From assembly GCA_026710795.1 (NCBI GenBank), contig JAPOQK010000086.1:1-52047 (forward strand): DNA of 52,047 nt, read 5' to 3'. This DNA comes from Candidatus Poribacteria bacterium (GTDB taxonomy: Bacteria; Poribacteria; WGA-4E; WGA-3G). The notes beneath the pieces were generated by a model that worked only from the letters and a program-made list of their open reading frames with translations, had not been told where the DNA came from and did not search any database. Below are positions 1 to 9,605 of this stretch, piece by piece. Both the position numbers and the translations under genes were made by a program. Position 1 is the stretch's first letter. Each line of letters opens with the position of its first letter.

Positions 1-88
1 AATCACTGATGGCACAGAGGACACGGAAGAACACTGAAAAGAGGGGTTTTCAGTGTTCCGGGCATTCTGTGCATTCTGACAAAAACGG

Positions 89-162
89 ATACACCTGTCG
101 CCCCGCTGGGGCTTATTTTTGTATGTGCAACGTTTACTATACACCTGTCGCCCGCTGGGGCT
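89..162. repeat. Two direct repeats, each with a GC hairpin
   Basis: Two copies of a roughly 24-base sequence (89-113 and 139-162) begin ATACACCTGTCGCCC and end GCTGGGGCT. Each contains a short GC-rich hairpin (GCCCC or GCCC, loop GCT, GGGGC or GGGC). The surrounding sequence is AT-rich, so the two blocks stand out. No ORF explains them. They look like a small dispersed intergenic repeat; mobility is not shown. Confidence 0.6.
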
Positions 163-210
163 GAACGGCACAAACTATAGTGAACATTAAAAATAATAAT
201 ATAAAGTCTG

Positions 211-276
211 TGTAGGAGCGATATCCGAATCGCGACAAAACTCACTGATAGTCGGGAATCGGAGTTCCCTCCTACA
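211..276. repeat. Degenerate GTAGGAG palindromic repeat
   Basis: The stretch starts TGTAGGAGCGA and ends CCCTCCTACA, so its outer arms are inverted copies of each other, with weaker internal symmetry (AATCGCGA in the middle). The outer arms and the GCG centre match the clean 44-base palindrome at 16987-17030, so this is probably a decayed, longer member of the same repeat family. A further small hairpin, GCACAAACT-gac-AGTTTGCGC, lies at 329-349. The rest of 1-492 shows no supported gene. Confidence 0.55.
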
Positions 277-492
277 TATCAAAATGTCCTATTAATTCAA
301 AAGTTTACTATAGATTGTGCCTATGGATGCACAAACTGACAGTTTGCGCTACGAATACTTGCGAAATACGGATTGTTACCAATCAACAACGATGTTAGAC
401 TGTCTATAATCTTGTAGGTAGCAACTTAGGTTATTCTAATAGAATTTGTAATATGAATCAACATGCAAGACAGATATTGAATAATGATTTCC

Positions 493-521
493 TTGACTCA
501 TTCAAGTATAATAGTTATACT
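493..521 (+). promoter_or_regulatory. Sigma70-like promoter for the DUF123-sulfatase pair
   Basis: TTGACT at 493-498 and TATACT at 516-521 are separated by 17 bases, each hexamer matching the sigma70 consensus at five of six positions. Predicted transcription would start near 528, about 50 bases before the GTG at 581. Found by eye only. Confidence 0.6.
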
Positions 522-580
522 CAAACAGGTCCTATTTCTACACTTGTAATTATATTTACATTGGTTGGTCTACAGATATT

Positions 581-1153
581 GTGAAAATACCTAACATTCT
601 TGTCTTCGGTGATGATACTCAAGCAGGAACTTATGTCTTGCGTATTAGACTAAGAAAGTCTATGGAATTACAATTCGGTAGATTTAAGAAAGGTATGTTA
701 ATTTCATTACAATCAGGAGATTATACCTATGTTGGTTCCGCCCTTTCAGAGAAAGGTTCAACATCGCTTGCTCGACGACTTGCCAGACATGCCACAAGAA
801 GTGGCAACAAAACCCCACACGCTATCAGAGATGATATGGTAAAGGAATTCAACAAATCTCAGTTAGGACCACCTAACCCATTACCAATAAATGGTAAGAA
901 TCTGTTTTGGAATATAGATCATTTGTTGGATTTAGATGTGTCTGAGATTATCAACATAATCGCAATTCGGTCTGCAAAACGTTTGGAAAATACAATCTCA
1001 GAGTTTCTTGAATCTAATCCGCATACACATATAATTGAAAAGAGTTTAGGTGCGAATGATTCCCCTCAACATACACATATCCTACGTGTAAATGATGATG
1101 ACAAATGGTGGTCATCTATTGCAGATAGTCTACAAAGAACTTATAATCCATGA
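581..1153 (+). CDS. DUF123 (GIY-YIG-like) domain protein
   Basis: The 190-residue product matches the DUF123 pattern: an N-terminal GTYVL strand near residue 17, then YTYVGSAL around 49-56 (the YVGSA hallmark), an LARRLARH segment, an FWNIDHLLD segment near 109, and a C-terminal Gly-x-x-Asp-x-x-x-H-like stretch (GANDSPQHTH). DUF123 is distantly related to GIY-YIG nucleases; some archaeal members occur fused to endonuclease III, but the activity is unproven. The start is GTG with only a weak ribosome site. It carries an insertion of about 30 residues (roughly 75-105) between the Arg-rich helix and the IDHLL motif compared with the compact family. It lies 17 bases upstream of the sulfatase and probably shares the promoter at 493-521. 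Confidence 0.75.
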   Translation: MKIPNILVFGDDTQAGTYVLRIRLRKSMELQFGRFKKGMLISLQSGDYTYVGSALSEKGSTSLARRLARHATRSGNKTPHAIRDDMVKEFNKSQLGPPNPLPINGKNLFWNIDHLLDLDVSEIINIIAIRSAKRLENTISEFLESNPHTHIIEKSLGANDSPQHTHILRVNDDDKWWSSIADSLQRTYNP

Positions 1154-1170
1154 CAAAATAAGGAAGCATT

Positions 1171-2607
1171 ATGACACAATCGCCAAATATTCTTTTTATT
1201 CTTACTGACCAGCAACGTTATGATTCATTGGGATGCAACGGTGCGACTGTATGTCAAACACCTGCGATAGACAATTTAGCATCTACAGGTATGCGTTTTT
1301 CAAAAGCATATACACCGATTGCACTCTGTTCACCTGCTCGCGGGTCATTGCTTACAGGTCTTTATCCACATAACCATGGACAACTATCAAACATGGGGAA
1401 TTTCAACGGTGTGTTTTCAGATCAAATTCTTGACAAACCAGCGTATCCACAGCTGCTAAATGCGGCAGGATATAATGTGGCATGTGTTGGAAAATGGCAT
1501 CTTGCTAAACAAGGGGACACCGAATTCTGGGGTTATGACAAGTGGCATCCTTATAGTGAATGGCACCAATGGTTGCGAGATGATGGAATAGATTTTCGTA
1601 TTGACAGAGATGCAGTTCAACCTTATGAATGGGGTGGAGAAGCACCATTCTATGGAAGACTCCCACTTCCAGCAGAACGAACAATGGAGGCATGGGCGGC
1701 AGATAAGACGATTGAATTAATCAATGGGTACACTAATTCAGATAAACCTTTTATGATTGCATCGAATTTCTTCGGACCACACTTTCCTTATGCAGTCCCC
1801 GCGCCTTATGATACGATGTATGATCCAGAATCTGTAGAACGGTGGGGGAATTTTGATGAACAGTTTATCAATAAACCACTCATACAACAAAAGGAAATGC
1901 TCCGATGGAATTCCAGTCATCTAACATGGAAGGATTGGCAAAAGGTAATCGCTGCATATTGGGGTTTCTGCACCTTTATTGATGAACAGGTGCAACGAAT
2001 TATCGATAGTCTTGATGAAAATGGATTATCAGAAAATACTGTTGTCATCTTTTCAACTGACCATGGAGATATGCTTGGTAGCCATAGACTTTTCAACAAG
2101 GGATTTCACATGTATGAAGAGACCCATCACATACCACTTGTCATACGTCATCCGGGTGTTACGCAACCGGGAAGTACTTGTGATGAATTTGTGAATCTTG
2201 TTGATCTGATGCCATCTTTTTTAGAAATGGGTGGGGCGACTATTCCTGACAATCTGGATGGTAGGTCTATTATTCCACTTCTGAATGGTGAGGATGTGGA
2301 TGATTGGCAGGATGATGTTTTTGCAGAGTTTCATGGATATGAACCAACGCTTGCTACTGTTCGGATGGTACGCACAGATTCTTGGAAATATGTCTACAAT
2401 CCGTATAGTGAAGATGAACTCTACGATATGCAAAGTGATCCGCATGAACTTGTTAATCTCGCTACACATCTTGGCTATAAACATGTGCTACGTCGTATGA
2501 AAGATAGAATGGTTAAGCGACTTCAAGATACACGGGATAATATTGTTATGGAAGGTGGATGGCAAAGTAATTCGTTTGATCTACTAATATCGGATAGAGA
2601 ACGGTAG
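1171..2607 (+). CDS. Sulfatase (formylglycine-dependent, alkaline phosphatase superfamily)
   Basis: 478 residues, the usual length for a type I sulfatase. The N-terminus has the metal-binding strand LFILTDQQR (Asp13). The signature CSPARGSLLTG starts at Cys53, the residue that a formylglycine-generating enzyme or anaerobic sulfatase maturase would oxidise. A second metal site, STDHGDMLGSH, lies near residue 297, and the C-terminal YDMQSDPHELVNLA segment is typical of the family. No signal peptide is visible, so it is probably cytoplasmic or exported by another route. The substrate cannot be read; sulfated polysaccharides or choline sulfate-like esters are possible. AGGAAG before the ATG supports the start. 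No maturase gene is present in this window. Confidence 0.93.
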   Translation: MTQSPNILFILTDQQRYDSLGCNGATVCQTPAIDNLASTGMRFSKAYTPIALCSPARGSLLTGLYPHNHGQLSNMGNFNGVFSDQILDKPAYPQLLNAAGYNVACVGKWHLAKQGDTEFWGYDKWHPYSEWHQWLRDDGIDFRIDRDAVQPYEWGGEAPFYGRLPLPAERTMEAWAADKTIELINGYTNSDKPFMIASNFFGPHFPYAVPAPYDTMYDPESVERWGNFDEQFINKPLIQQKEMLRWNSSHLTWKDWQKVIAAYWGFCTFIDEQVQRIIDSLDENGLSENTVVIFSTDHGDMLGSHRLFNKGFHMYEETHHIPLVIRHPGVTQPGSTCDEFVNLVDLMPSFLEMGGATIPDNLDGRSIIPLLNGEDVDDWQDDVFAEFHGYEPTLATVRMVRTDSWKYVYNPYSEDELYDMQSDPHELVNLATHLGYKHVLRRMKDRMVKRLQDTRDNIVMEGGWQSNSFDLLISDRER

Positions 2608-2619
2608 TTCACAACATCC

Positions 2620-3462
2620 TCATACAACTTCAACAAATTCACACCCTTCTTGGAACCACTTTCGAAGAATAGTGTTTTCCTCGTAAGTCCGTTTGGCTTG
2701 TGAACCTTTTGCATGTGACAAGTCAATAGTAGTGGAAACGATCTCGTCACCGAAGAATCCTGCTTCCATAATCACATTTCCATTAGGATGTATAATCTTT
2801 GAGTTTCCATGTGAAGAACCGAGTGCTTTAATATCATCAGGATTTGCAGGAGTGTTCGCCATCACAAGATATATCCCGTTTTCGGTTGCACGTGAGATCG
2901 GCATCGCACGATACGCAGAAAGTTTATATTCCGATAGCAAACCTGATTCACATGAGCAAAAGAAACAGATCTGTGCACCCATCGCTGCTGGGAGTTTCAC
3001 AAGTTCTGGATAACGAACATCATGACAGATGATAAAACAGCAATTGGCATCAGCTAATTTCACAATTGGTAATTTACCTTGATTATTCGTACACCATTTT
3101 TCTCCAGCAAGGAAAGTCTTTCCATAACGGTATTTTAGGCTGCCTTGTTGATCAAAGATTGCCAAGTCGTTGTGCCAATTTTCTCCATCGTGATGGGCAG
3201 AACCAACAACTATTGCCATATTATATTTGCGTGCTGCAGCAGCAATTTTTGCTTCTGCTTCCTTAAATACTTGGGGAGATATCTGTTCCCAATATTTTGT
3301 TTCACAACAATACCCGAATAGACACCCCTCTGGAAAGGCAGCAATCTGTATCTGCATTTCTGCACATTTTTCTATTTGCTGAAGCACTTTCTCTGTACTG
3401 GTAAGCACATCTTTACTTGTAAGTAACTGGCATGCTGCAACTTTTAATTCCTGTTTATGCAT
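2620..3462 (-). CDS. Carbon-nitrogen hydrolase (nitrilase superfamily)
   Basis: 280 residues with the Glu-Lys-Cys triad: Glu45 in AAFPEG, Lys115 in YGKTFL and Cys146 in IICHDVRYPE. A Cys followed by HDxRxPE is the usual amidase-branch nitrilase motif. Such enzymes hydrolyse amides or N-carbamoyl compounds; the substrate is unknown. An upstream start at 3489 is open, but the ATG at 3462 is preceded by AAGGGAT at proper distance, so it is preferred. The gene converges on the sulfatase (12 bases between stops) and diverges from cysC across a short AT-rich gap. Confidence 0.9.
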   Translation of the reverse strand: MHKQELKVAACQLLTSKDVLTSTEKVLQQIEKCAEMQIQIAAFPEGCLFGYCCETKYWEQISPQVFKEAEAKIAAAARKYNMAIVVGSAHHDGENWHNDLAIFDQQGSLKYRYGKTFLAGEKWCTNNQGKLPIVKLADANCCFIICHDVRYPELVKLPAAMGAQICFFCSCESGLLSEYKLSAYRAMPISRATENGIYLVMANTPANPDDIKALGSSHGNSKIIHPNGNVIMEAGFFGDEIVSTTIDLSHAKGSQAKRTYEENTILRKWFQEGCEFVEVV

Positions 3463-3525
3463 CAGAATTCTATCCCTTTTAAAGCACATTTAATACAGTA
3501 GGTGAATCTATGACATGTGTATGAT

Positions 3526-3537
3526 TTGATATATCAA
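3526..3537. promoter_or_regulatory. Palindrome between divergent genes (possible operator)
   Basis: TTGATATATCAA is a perfect 12-base palindrome, partly overlapped by a second TGATATAT/ATATATCA symmetry. It sits in the divergent intergenic region between the nitrilase gene and cysC, where a shared operator would be expected. AT-rich DNA produces short palindromes by chance, so this is only a candidate. Confidence 0.3.
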
Positions 3538-3589
3538 TATATCACATTTCAATTTATCAGTCTACATGATGTTTATAGATAAAATAATT

Positions 3590-3619
3590 TTGCAAATAAA
3601 GATTATGGTAAAGTATAAT
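3590..3619 (+). promoter_or_regulatory. Candidate promoter for cysC
   Basis: TTGCAA at 3590-3595 and a perfect TATAAT at 3614-3619 are separated by 18 bases. Transcription from here would leave a leader of about 150 bases before the TTG start at 3777. Confidence 0.45.
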
Positions 3620-3776
3620 ATTCACATTATCAAATGGGTTGCACTTCGCACCTTCTTCTGATATACTAATAAACATATACTTAAAATCATATTTAGATGA
3701 TTTAGTATATTCAATTGGCAATAATTTTGAAAACATCAACCCAAATTACAATAATGAAATTACGAGGAACAATCGA

Positions 3777-4391
3777 TTGTCAGAAAAGAAAGCAACTAAT
3801 ATAACATGGCATGAATCGACAGTCACAGTTGAAGATAGAGAGAAGCTTCTCAACCAAAGAGGTTGTGTAGTGTGGTTCACTGGACTGTCCGGGTCAGGAA
3901 AATCAACCTTAGCAAATGCAGTAGCATACCTTTTACATGAACGCGAACATCATACTTATGTCTTAGATGGAGACAATGTGCGTCATGGGTTAAATAAAAA
4001 TTTAGGATTCTCACCAGAAGACCGTGAGGAAAACATAAGGAGAGTCGGTGAAGTTTCCAAACTATTTGTAGATGCAGGCACAATAGTCATGACAGCATTT
4101 ATATCCCCATACCGTGCCGACCGTGACCAAGCAAGGGATCTCATCATTGATGATAGATTCGTTGAAGTCTATGTTGAATGTCCATTGGATGTTTGTGAAG
4201 AACGCGACCCGAAAGGTCTATATAAAAAAGCACGCACTGGAGAAATAAAAGAATTCACTGGTATCAGTGCACCTTATGAGGAACCACTAAAACCGGAAGT
4301 TGTTGTCAACACATCCGAACTAACAATTATAGAATCTGCACAAAAGGTAATAAAACATCTTGAGAACACGGGATTGGTCCCATCGGAATAA
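3777..4391 (+). CDS. cysC: Adenylylsulfate (APS) kinase
   Basis: The enzyme makes PAPS from APS and ATP. The 204-residue form has Walker A GLSGSGKS at 36-43, the [17 protein letters not shown] segment that binds APS, the [10 protein letters not shown] motif, and [17 protein letters not shown], all diagnostic of CysC. The frame is open upstream to 3639, but the extra residues do not look like CysC, and AGGA at 3765-3768 stands eight bases before a TTG at 3777; starting there gives the family length of about 200 residues. No ATP sulfurylase or PAPS reductase lies nearby, so the PAPS could feed sulfotransferases rather than assimilation (inference). Confidence 0.93.
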   Translation: MSEKKATNITWHESTVTVEDREKLLNQRGCVVWFTGLSGSGKSTLANAVAYLLHEREHHTYVLDGDNVRHGLNKNLGFSPEDREENIRRVGEVSKLFVDAGTIVMTAFISPYRADRDQARDLIIDDRFVEVYVECPLDVCEERDPKGLYKKARTGEIKEFTGISAPYEEPLKPEVVVNTSELTIIESAQKVIKHLENTGLVPSE

Positions 4392-4407
4392 TTAAGTTTG
4401 GAGTATT

Positions 4408-5358
4408 ATGAAACTAATTCAATTTCACTTGCCTAAATTAGGTAAGAGAGTGGGCGTTGTTACACGCGAACACCAAGTTATTGATGTTACAAGTCCAGAA
4501 TCTCCAGGTGTGTTAGAAGTATTGGAGCTTGCATATAAGGAAAGGGTTACTCTTGGAGTACTACTTGCAGATATTCAAGAAAAAGTTTCAACACCACCAC
4601 CGATGCGTTTTACAGCATTTCAAAGTGCTGAGTCTGTCCAAGAAGATGATGGTTTGACATTAGAGAAATTGGACGTTTTACCTGATGATAATATACCACA
4701 TCTAATGGTTCCGATAGATACACCAGAGGTATGGGGTTGTGGCGTAACTTACAAACGTAGCGCAGATATGCGCGATGACGATACACAGCAAGATATATAT
4801 AGTCGCGTGTATCACGCAGATAGACCTGAAATATTTTTCAAAGGAACTTTATCACGGTGTGTTGGACCGAACGGACATATCGGAATACGAAGTGATTCAA
4901 AGTTAACTGCAACTGAACCAGAACTTGCTTATGTACTCGGTGCAGAGGGGGATATTATCGGATATACACTATGTAATGATGTGTCTGCATGGGACATTGA
5001 ACGTGAAAACCCACTTTATCTGCCACAATCAAAAGTATTTTACGGGTGTTGTGCACTCGGTCCAATGTTTATCACACCTTCAGAAGTAGATGATCCGTAT
5101 AATCTTGATATGAAATGCACAATCCTTCGTGATTCCAAGGAAATCTATGAGGGCATGGTCAACACTTCACAAATTAATTGGAAGTTTGAAAAGCTGACAG
5201 AGTTCCTGATGCGAGACAATCCAATTCCATTTGGTACTGTTGTATCAACTGGCACTGGTATTATCGTTCCAAATGATTTACCACTTGCACCTAATGATAT
5301 TGTGAAGATAGAAATTGAAGGTTTTGGCACATTATCAAATCCTGTAAAACAACTCTAA
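4408..5358 (+). CDS. Fumarylacetoacetate hydrolase (FAH) family enzyme
   Basis: 316 residues. The catalytic FAH domain fills the C-terminal two thirds: VWGCGVTYKRS, then TATEPELAYVLG with the paired acidic metal ligands, CNDVSAWD, and TGTGIIVPNDLPL near the end. The family hydrolyses or decarboxylates beta-diketo acids, and one branch dehydrates 2-keto-3-deoxy sugar acids; the GVTYKRS motif and acidic-metabolite context fit that branch, but the substrate is not decided by sequence. It begins 16 bases after cysC and ends 10 bases before the PLP enzyme, suggesting one operon 3777-6798. Confidence 0.88.
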   Translation: MKLIQFHLPKLGKRVGVVTREHQVIDVTSPESPGVLEVLELAYKERVTLGVLLADIQEKVSTPPPMRFTAFQSAESVQEDDGLTLEKLDVLPDDNIPHLMVPIDTPEVWGCGVTYKRSADMRDDDTQQDIYSRVYHADRPEIFFKGTLSRCVGPNGHIGIRSDSKLTATEPELAYVLGAEGDIIGYTLCNDVSAWDIERENPLYLPQSKVFYGCCALGPMFITPSEVDDPYNLDMKCTILRDSKEIYEGMVNTSQINWKFEKLTEFLMRDNPIPFGTVVSTGTGIIVPNDLPLAPNDIVKIEIEGFGTLSNPVKQL

Positions 5359-5368
5359 GGGACGATGT

Positions 5369-6478
5369 ATGCATGTCAGTGATTCATTTATCGGTAGACA
5401 CAAATCAGAATTGGACACACCTGCATTGTTAATTGATCTGGATATTATGGAAAAAAATATCCAGAAAATGGCAGATTATATCACATCTGTCAATACTGAG
5501 TTAAGACCTCATGTTAAGACACATAAGACTCCAATAATTGCACAAAAGCAGATTAAGGCTGGTGCAATAGGTGTGACTTGTGCTAAATTAGGGGAAGCAG
5601 AAGAAATCATCAAAACTGGCATCCGTGATGTCCTAATAGCGAATCAGATTGTTGGAAAACACAAAATAGCACGTCTTATTAATCTGGCAAAACGTTCAGA
5701 GATTATAGTGGCTGTTGATGATGCAGAAAACGTCCAAGATATATCTGAAGCAGCAGTAAAAGATGGTGTGGATGTTAGAATCTTGGTAGAAGTCAACATC
5801 GGCATGAACCGATGTGGTGTTAAACCCGGTGAGTCAGCACTAACTTTAGCACAACAAGTCCTACAGAGTCCTAATCTGACGTTTGAGGGTTTGATGGGAT
5901 ATGAAGGACATACGGTTGCTAATCCGAAACGTGATGAACGTGAGCGTGCTACCCGAGAAGCAATTCAATGGTTAGTTAATACAAAAGATTACCTGAATAA
6001 ACATGGTTTAGAAGTTCCAATTATGAGCGGTGGAGGAACAGGCACTTTTGATATAACAGGAAGTATTCCTGAAATGACAGAGGTACAAGCCGGTTCTTAT
6101 GTATTTATGGATTCAACATATAATAAAGTAGAAGGTGTTGGAGACAAGTTTGATTGTTCATTATCAGTTTTATCTACCGTTGTTAGTCGTCCTGAAAGAA
6201 ACCGTATCATTGTGGATACTGGATTGAAAGTTCTTACAAAGGAGTTTGGAATTCCACAACCTATTGGATATATTGGTCTTGAAATGACAGGACTATCCGA
6301 AGAACATGGCAAATTGCAGGTTTCCAACGGAAATGTTTCATTATCTCCAGGTGACAAACTGGAAATATTACCTACACACTGCTGCACAACAGTTAATCTC
6401 CACAACAGATATTATGGAGTCCGAGATGAGATTGTTGAATCTGTTTGGGACATCGCAGCAAGAGGGAGATCCCAATAA
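5369..6478 (+). CDS. DSD1-like PLP enzyme (D-serine dehydratase / D-threonine aldolase fold)
   Basis: 369 residues with an alanine-racemase-type PLP barrel. It opens with [11 protein letters not shown], followed by RPHVKTHKT with the likely PLP lysine at Lys50, then [11 protein letters not shown] and the SGGGTGT phosphate-binding loop. The C-terminus has [12 protein letters not shown], where a His and the Cys two residues later match the zinc site of D-serine dehydratases. The family removes water from D-serine or cleaves D-3-hydroxyamino acids. Its stop codon overlaps the next start by one base, consistent with translational coupling. Confidence 0.9.
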   Translation: MHVSDSFIGRHKSELDTPALLIDLDIMEKNIQKMADYITSVNTELRPHVKTHKTPIIAQKQIKAGAIGVTCAKLGEAEEIIKTGIRDVLIANQIVGKHKIARLINLAKRSEIIVAVDDAENVQDISEAAVKDGVDVRILVEVNIGMNRCGVKPGESALTLAQQVLQSPNLTFEGLMGYEGHTVANPKRDERERATREAIQWLVNTKDYLNKHGLEVPIMSGGGTGTFDITGSIPEMTEVQAGSYVFMDSTYNKVEGVGDKFDCSLSVLSTVVSRPERNRIIVDTGLKVLTKEFGIPQPIGYIGLEMTGLSEEHGKLQVSNGNVSLSPGDKLEILPTHCCTTVNLHNRYYGVRDEIVESVWDIAARGRSQ

Positions 6479-6798
6479 TGATTTCAACAACAACGAATTC
6501 TATTGAAGGCAGACAAATTGGTGATTATCTGGGTTTAGTAACTGGTGAAGCGATCATGGGTGCGAATATCTTTCGTGATTTTCTTGCCGGTATTACTGAT
6601 ATGATTGGTGGACGATCCAATGCTTATGAGGGAAAACTCGCAGATGCACGTGAGACAGCAATCAGAGAAATGGAGGAAATTGCACAACAACGCGGTGCTG
6701 ATGCTGTTGTCGGAATAGATATTGACTATGAAGTTCTCGGTTCCAGTAACGGTATGTTGATGGTAACTGCAACAGGAACGGCTGTTAAGCTAAAATAG
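6478..6798 (+). CDS. YbjQ family (DUF74) protein
   Basis: 106 residues, the normal YbjQ length. Typical features are [17 protein letters not shown] near the N-terminus, an arginine-containing [16 protein letters not shown] helix, and [16 protein letters not shown] before a C-terminal beta strand. YbjQ proteins form small pentamer-like oligomers and have been called heavy-metal binding, but their role is unsettled. The ATG overlaps the preceding TAA by one base and AGGGAG stands just upstream, which fixes the start despite an open frame back to 6445. Last gene of the putative cysC operon. Confidence 0.9.
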   Translation: MISTTTNSIEGRQIGDYLGLVTGEAIMGANIFRDFLAGITDMIGGRSNAYEGKLADARETAIREMEEIAQQRGADAVVGIDIDYEVLGSSNGMLMVTATGTAVKLK

Positions 6799-6884
6799 TT
6801 GATTAATACATAATCATCAAATTTTCATGTTTGGCAATTCAATAAATTACGTTCTGGAATTACCCTTAATCAAGGAGGTAGCAA

Positions 6885-8051
6885 GTGTATACATCCACAA
6901 AAAAACACAAGTCTAATCGTAATCTCATCTTAGTTTTGCTTGCAGTGAGCATAATGCTATATTCACATCAGGTAGCAAATGCCTATATCTCTATACGCTA
7001 CACACTGCCTCAAATAGTTGATGCAAGCACTAACATTGTCTCAGGAACTATCGTTGAAGTAAACACAAATAGAAAAACCGCAAATTTCAAGGTTGAAAAA
7101 AATCTTAAGGGTCGAAGCGAATTTGATGTAATCAAAATTCGTTTTGATATATATAAAGGTGAGGCAGACCATAGGGGAGAGCTTTCACGGTTTCTTAAGA
7201 AAGATGAAGATATCATTGTGTGTTACCTTCAGGAAGGAAGGCGAATTGACGCACTTGCCCACACAAGAGGAAAATGGTTTCAACTCCAACTGACAAAAAA
7301 TGCTGAACGTGGATGGGGTAGATGGGGTTTTACACACTTTGAGAAATACCTCAATAGAGATGTCGTCTCAAAAAGAGACTCAACACCAAAATTAAAAGAA
7401 GAATTGAGTTCTATTATTAAAGGCGACACTATTAAACTTTTACATCTGAACAATAAGTCATACAAAGATGAAATATCTGTCATTTCAGGAATATATAATG
7501 CTGCAGACCGTTGGATCGTTTGGGATCAGACGACAGACAGAAACTTACGTGGACTCAATGATAATAACATCTTATGGCTCGGTTTTAGAGCAATTGATAA
7601 CGGTAGTTACAAACTCAATGATAACCAAGAGAAACGGATAAAAGATTTTGTTAAAGCTGGCGGAGTTGTTATTGTTTCTGGACAAGATAACGATGATAAC
7701 CGTCAATCTAAAAGTGGTTGGTTGTCTGAACCTCTTAAGGGTGTTGAAAGTAATCGTCGTAGTGATTTTAAACCCACATCAAAAGCAGGTGACCTCTTTA
7801 AAGCACCACATCGCATAGAATCAGGACAACTTTCTCTTGATGATTCTTGGAACGGATGGAATGATAAATTTGAAGTGCTTGCAACAACAAACAGTGGAAA
7901 AGAAATAATGGTTGCAAAACTTAGGCATGGAAAAGGGATGTATCTCATTACTAATCTACGCAACGATGGAAAAGAAGATATCTCTAAGAACAGTAAGATG
8001 CTTGAGAATCTTGTACATTATGCAGTTGATTTCTTGAAAAAAGCAAAATAG
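6885..8051 (+). CDS. Exported protein of unknown function with C-terminal GATase1-like fold (tentative)
   Basis: 388 residues from a GTG preceded by a strong AAGGAGG site. An N-terminal signal peptide (residues about 13-33, ending near VANA) indicates export. Residues 45-150 look like a small beta-rich domain (IVSGTIVEV, then NFKVEKNLKG) seen in secreted proteins that handle conductance-like or stress parameters, with no assigned role. Residues about 185-388 resemble a glutamine-amidotransferase-like or DUF4350-type fold: LNDNQEKRIKDFVKAGGVVIVSG, then a GKGMYLITNLRND strand-loop. No catalytic Cys is evident there. It lies 18 bases upstream of the PQQ-propeller gene and is likely co-transcribed with it. 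Confidence 0.7.
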   Translation: MYTSTKKHKSNRNLILVLLAVSIMLYSHQVANAYISIRYTLPQIVDASTNIVSGTIVEVNTNRKTANFKVEKNLKGRSEFDVIKIRFDIYKGEADHRGELSRFLKKDEDIIVCYLQEGRRIDALAHTRGKWFQLQLTKNAERGWGRWGFTHFEKYLNRDVVSKRDSTPKLKEELSSIIKGDTIKLLHLNNKSYKDEISVISGIYNAADRWIVWDQTTDRNLRGLNDNNILWLGFRAIDNGSYKLNDNQEKRIKDFVKAGGVVIVSGQDNDDNRQSKSGWLSEPLKGVESNRRSDFKPTSKAGDLFKAPHRIESGQLSLDDSWNGWNDKFEVLATTNSGKEIMVAKLRHGKGMYLITNLRNDGKEDISKNSKMLENLVHYAVDFLKKAK

Positions 8052-8069
8052 ATTAAGGATGATATATTT

Positions 8070-9605
8070 ATGAGAAAAATAACTTGGGTTGTTACCCTAA
8101 GTCTCATATCAACCTGCGTTTGTTTCACGACGACCGCACATGCTGTTATTCCTCAACTTATCGGACCTCTCACTGCACTACTTGCGATTGTTCCTCAGAT
8201 TCTGGCATTTGTTGGTGTTGCAATATTAACATCTCTTGTATTCGCTCGCGATACAACAAAGATGGTTTTCTATAAAATAAGGAATTTTCTAACAATGCGT
8301 AGAGTAATTGTATCTCTCATTAGTATAGTCATCCTTATTGGATTATCGGTTTTAACATTCCATTTAGTCGGTAAAGGAATAAGCAACAACACAACACCGA
8401 CTACAGTAAATGATACTATACCCGAAGAGAAAAAATACATTACAGGTAAATCCTGGGCAACATTTAGAGGAAATGCAAATCGCACTGGTCACGTTGACGA
8501 CCTGCCAGGTCCATTCAACGGAACACCTTCTTGGATTTTCAAAACCAAGGGTATGCAAACGGTTCAGTTCTTGTCCTCTCCCGCAATCGTCGGTAATCGT
8601 CTATATATTGGAGCGACTCGCGGTGCGGTCTTTTCTGTAAACGGTGCGACCTACTGTATTGATATCGACACACGGGATGTTGTTTGGAGACATGACTCAG
8701 ATATTCCTATCGTCTCATCACCAGCAGTTGTTGCAGGAAGAGTTTATATTGGTGAAGGTTTTCATGAAGATAGCGGTTGCAGACTCAGGTGTCTTGATGC
8801 AAAAACTGGTGATCCTATATGGAGTTTCAGAACTGCAAGTCATGTTGAATCAACGCCATTCATTACTCAGGGAAGACTTTACTTCACTGCAGGCGCAGAT
8901 GGAATATACTGCCTCGATGCACTTGCAGGAGAAGAAATTTGGCATTTTCCTGCCGTTCATGCTGACATGTCCCCATTAGTCAAAGATGGTAAAGTATTTT
9001 TTGGTACAGGATATGGACAGTACAAGATGTACGCTGTTGATGCACAAACTGGCACTGAAATTTGGTCAACGCCAGCACCTTATTCGGTTTGGGGAAACCC
9101 GAGTGCTTACGAAAACATAGTCTTTTTCGGACTCGGTAGAGGTAATTTTTCAGAAAGTGCTTCCATACCAGCAGGGAAAGTTGTTGCCCTAAACTCAGAA
9201 ACAGGAGACATCGTGTGGGAATATGAAGCTGAAGATGCTGTACTAACCGCTATTGCAGTTCATAATGGGCACGTGGTTTTCGGTTCACGAGATGGATATG
9301 TCTATTCTCTCACAGCAACCACTGGAGATCTCCATTGGAAAACATACCTACAGGGTGTTGTTGTTTCATCTCCAGCAGTCACACAAGATTCAGTATATGC
9401 TGCGACAGGAAATGGTTCAATCTATAGTCTGGCAATCAATGATGGTAGTATCAAATGGGAATATGATGCCAATATCGAAGGTATCGGAGTAAATTTCATG
9501 TCTTCTCCCGCGATTGCAAACGAGAAACTATATATAGGTTCTAACAATAGATATATCTTTTGCATCGGTGGCACAGACCCTATCAAAACAATTGGTGATC
9601 GTTAA
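8070..9605 (+). CDS. Membrane-anchored PQQ-like beta-propeller protein
   Basis: 511 residues. The first 100 residues contain three hydrophobic segments (about 5-26, 33-60 and 75-98), so the protein is membrane-anchored. The remainder is a seven- to eight-bladed PQQ-type propeller opening with WATFRGNANRTG, with recurring blades of the form VYSL-TGDLHWK and SSPAV...VY. It has the outer-strand Trp of each blade (for example EIWHFP, IVWEYE, IKWEYD), but no dehydrogenase catalytic residues, so a scaffolding or BamB-like binding role is more likely than an enzyme. No partner is evident except the exported protein upstream. Confidence 0.85.
   Translation: MRKITWVVTLSLISTCVCFTTTAHAVIPQLIGPLTALLAIVPQILAFVGVAILTSLVFARDTTKMVFYKIRNFLTMRRVIVSLISIVILIGLSVLTFHLVGKGISNNTTPTTVNDTIPEEKKYITGKSWATFRGNANRTGHVDDLPGPFNGTPSWIFKTKGMQTVQFLSSPAIVGNRLYIGATRGAVFSVNGATYCIDIDTRDVVWRHDSDIPIVSSPAVVAGRVYIGEGFHEDSGCRLRCLDAKTGDPIWSFRTASHVESTPFITQGRLYFTAGADGIYCLDALAGEEIWHFPAVHADMSPLVKDGKVFFGTGYGQYKMYAVDAQTGTEIWSTPAPYSVWGNPSAYENIVFFGLGRGNFSESASIPAGKVVALNSETGDIVWEYEAEDAVLTAIAVHNGHVVFGSRDGYVYSLTATTGDLHWKTYLQGVVVSSPAVTQDSVYAATGNGSIYSLAINDGSIKWEYDANIEGIGVNFMSSPAIANEKLYIGSNNRYIFCIGGTDPIKTIGDR

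Noticed and set aside
507..512. TATAAT as -10 for the first gene
   Set aside because: Only eight bases from the TTGACT; the TATACT at 516-521 with 17 bases spacing fits better.
1..580. tRNA or other RNA gene in the first gap
   Set aside because: The hairpins are short and repeated; no cloverleaf, anticodon arm or conserved T-loop sequence could be found.
3639..3776. N-terminal extension of cysC
   Set aside because: Begins with an unsupported TTG, does not resemble APS kinase, and the TTG at 3777 has a proper ribosome site and gives the normal length.
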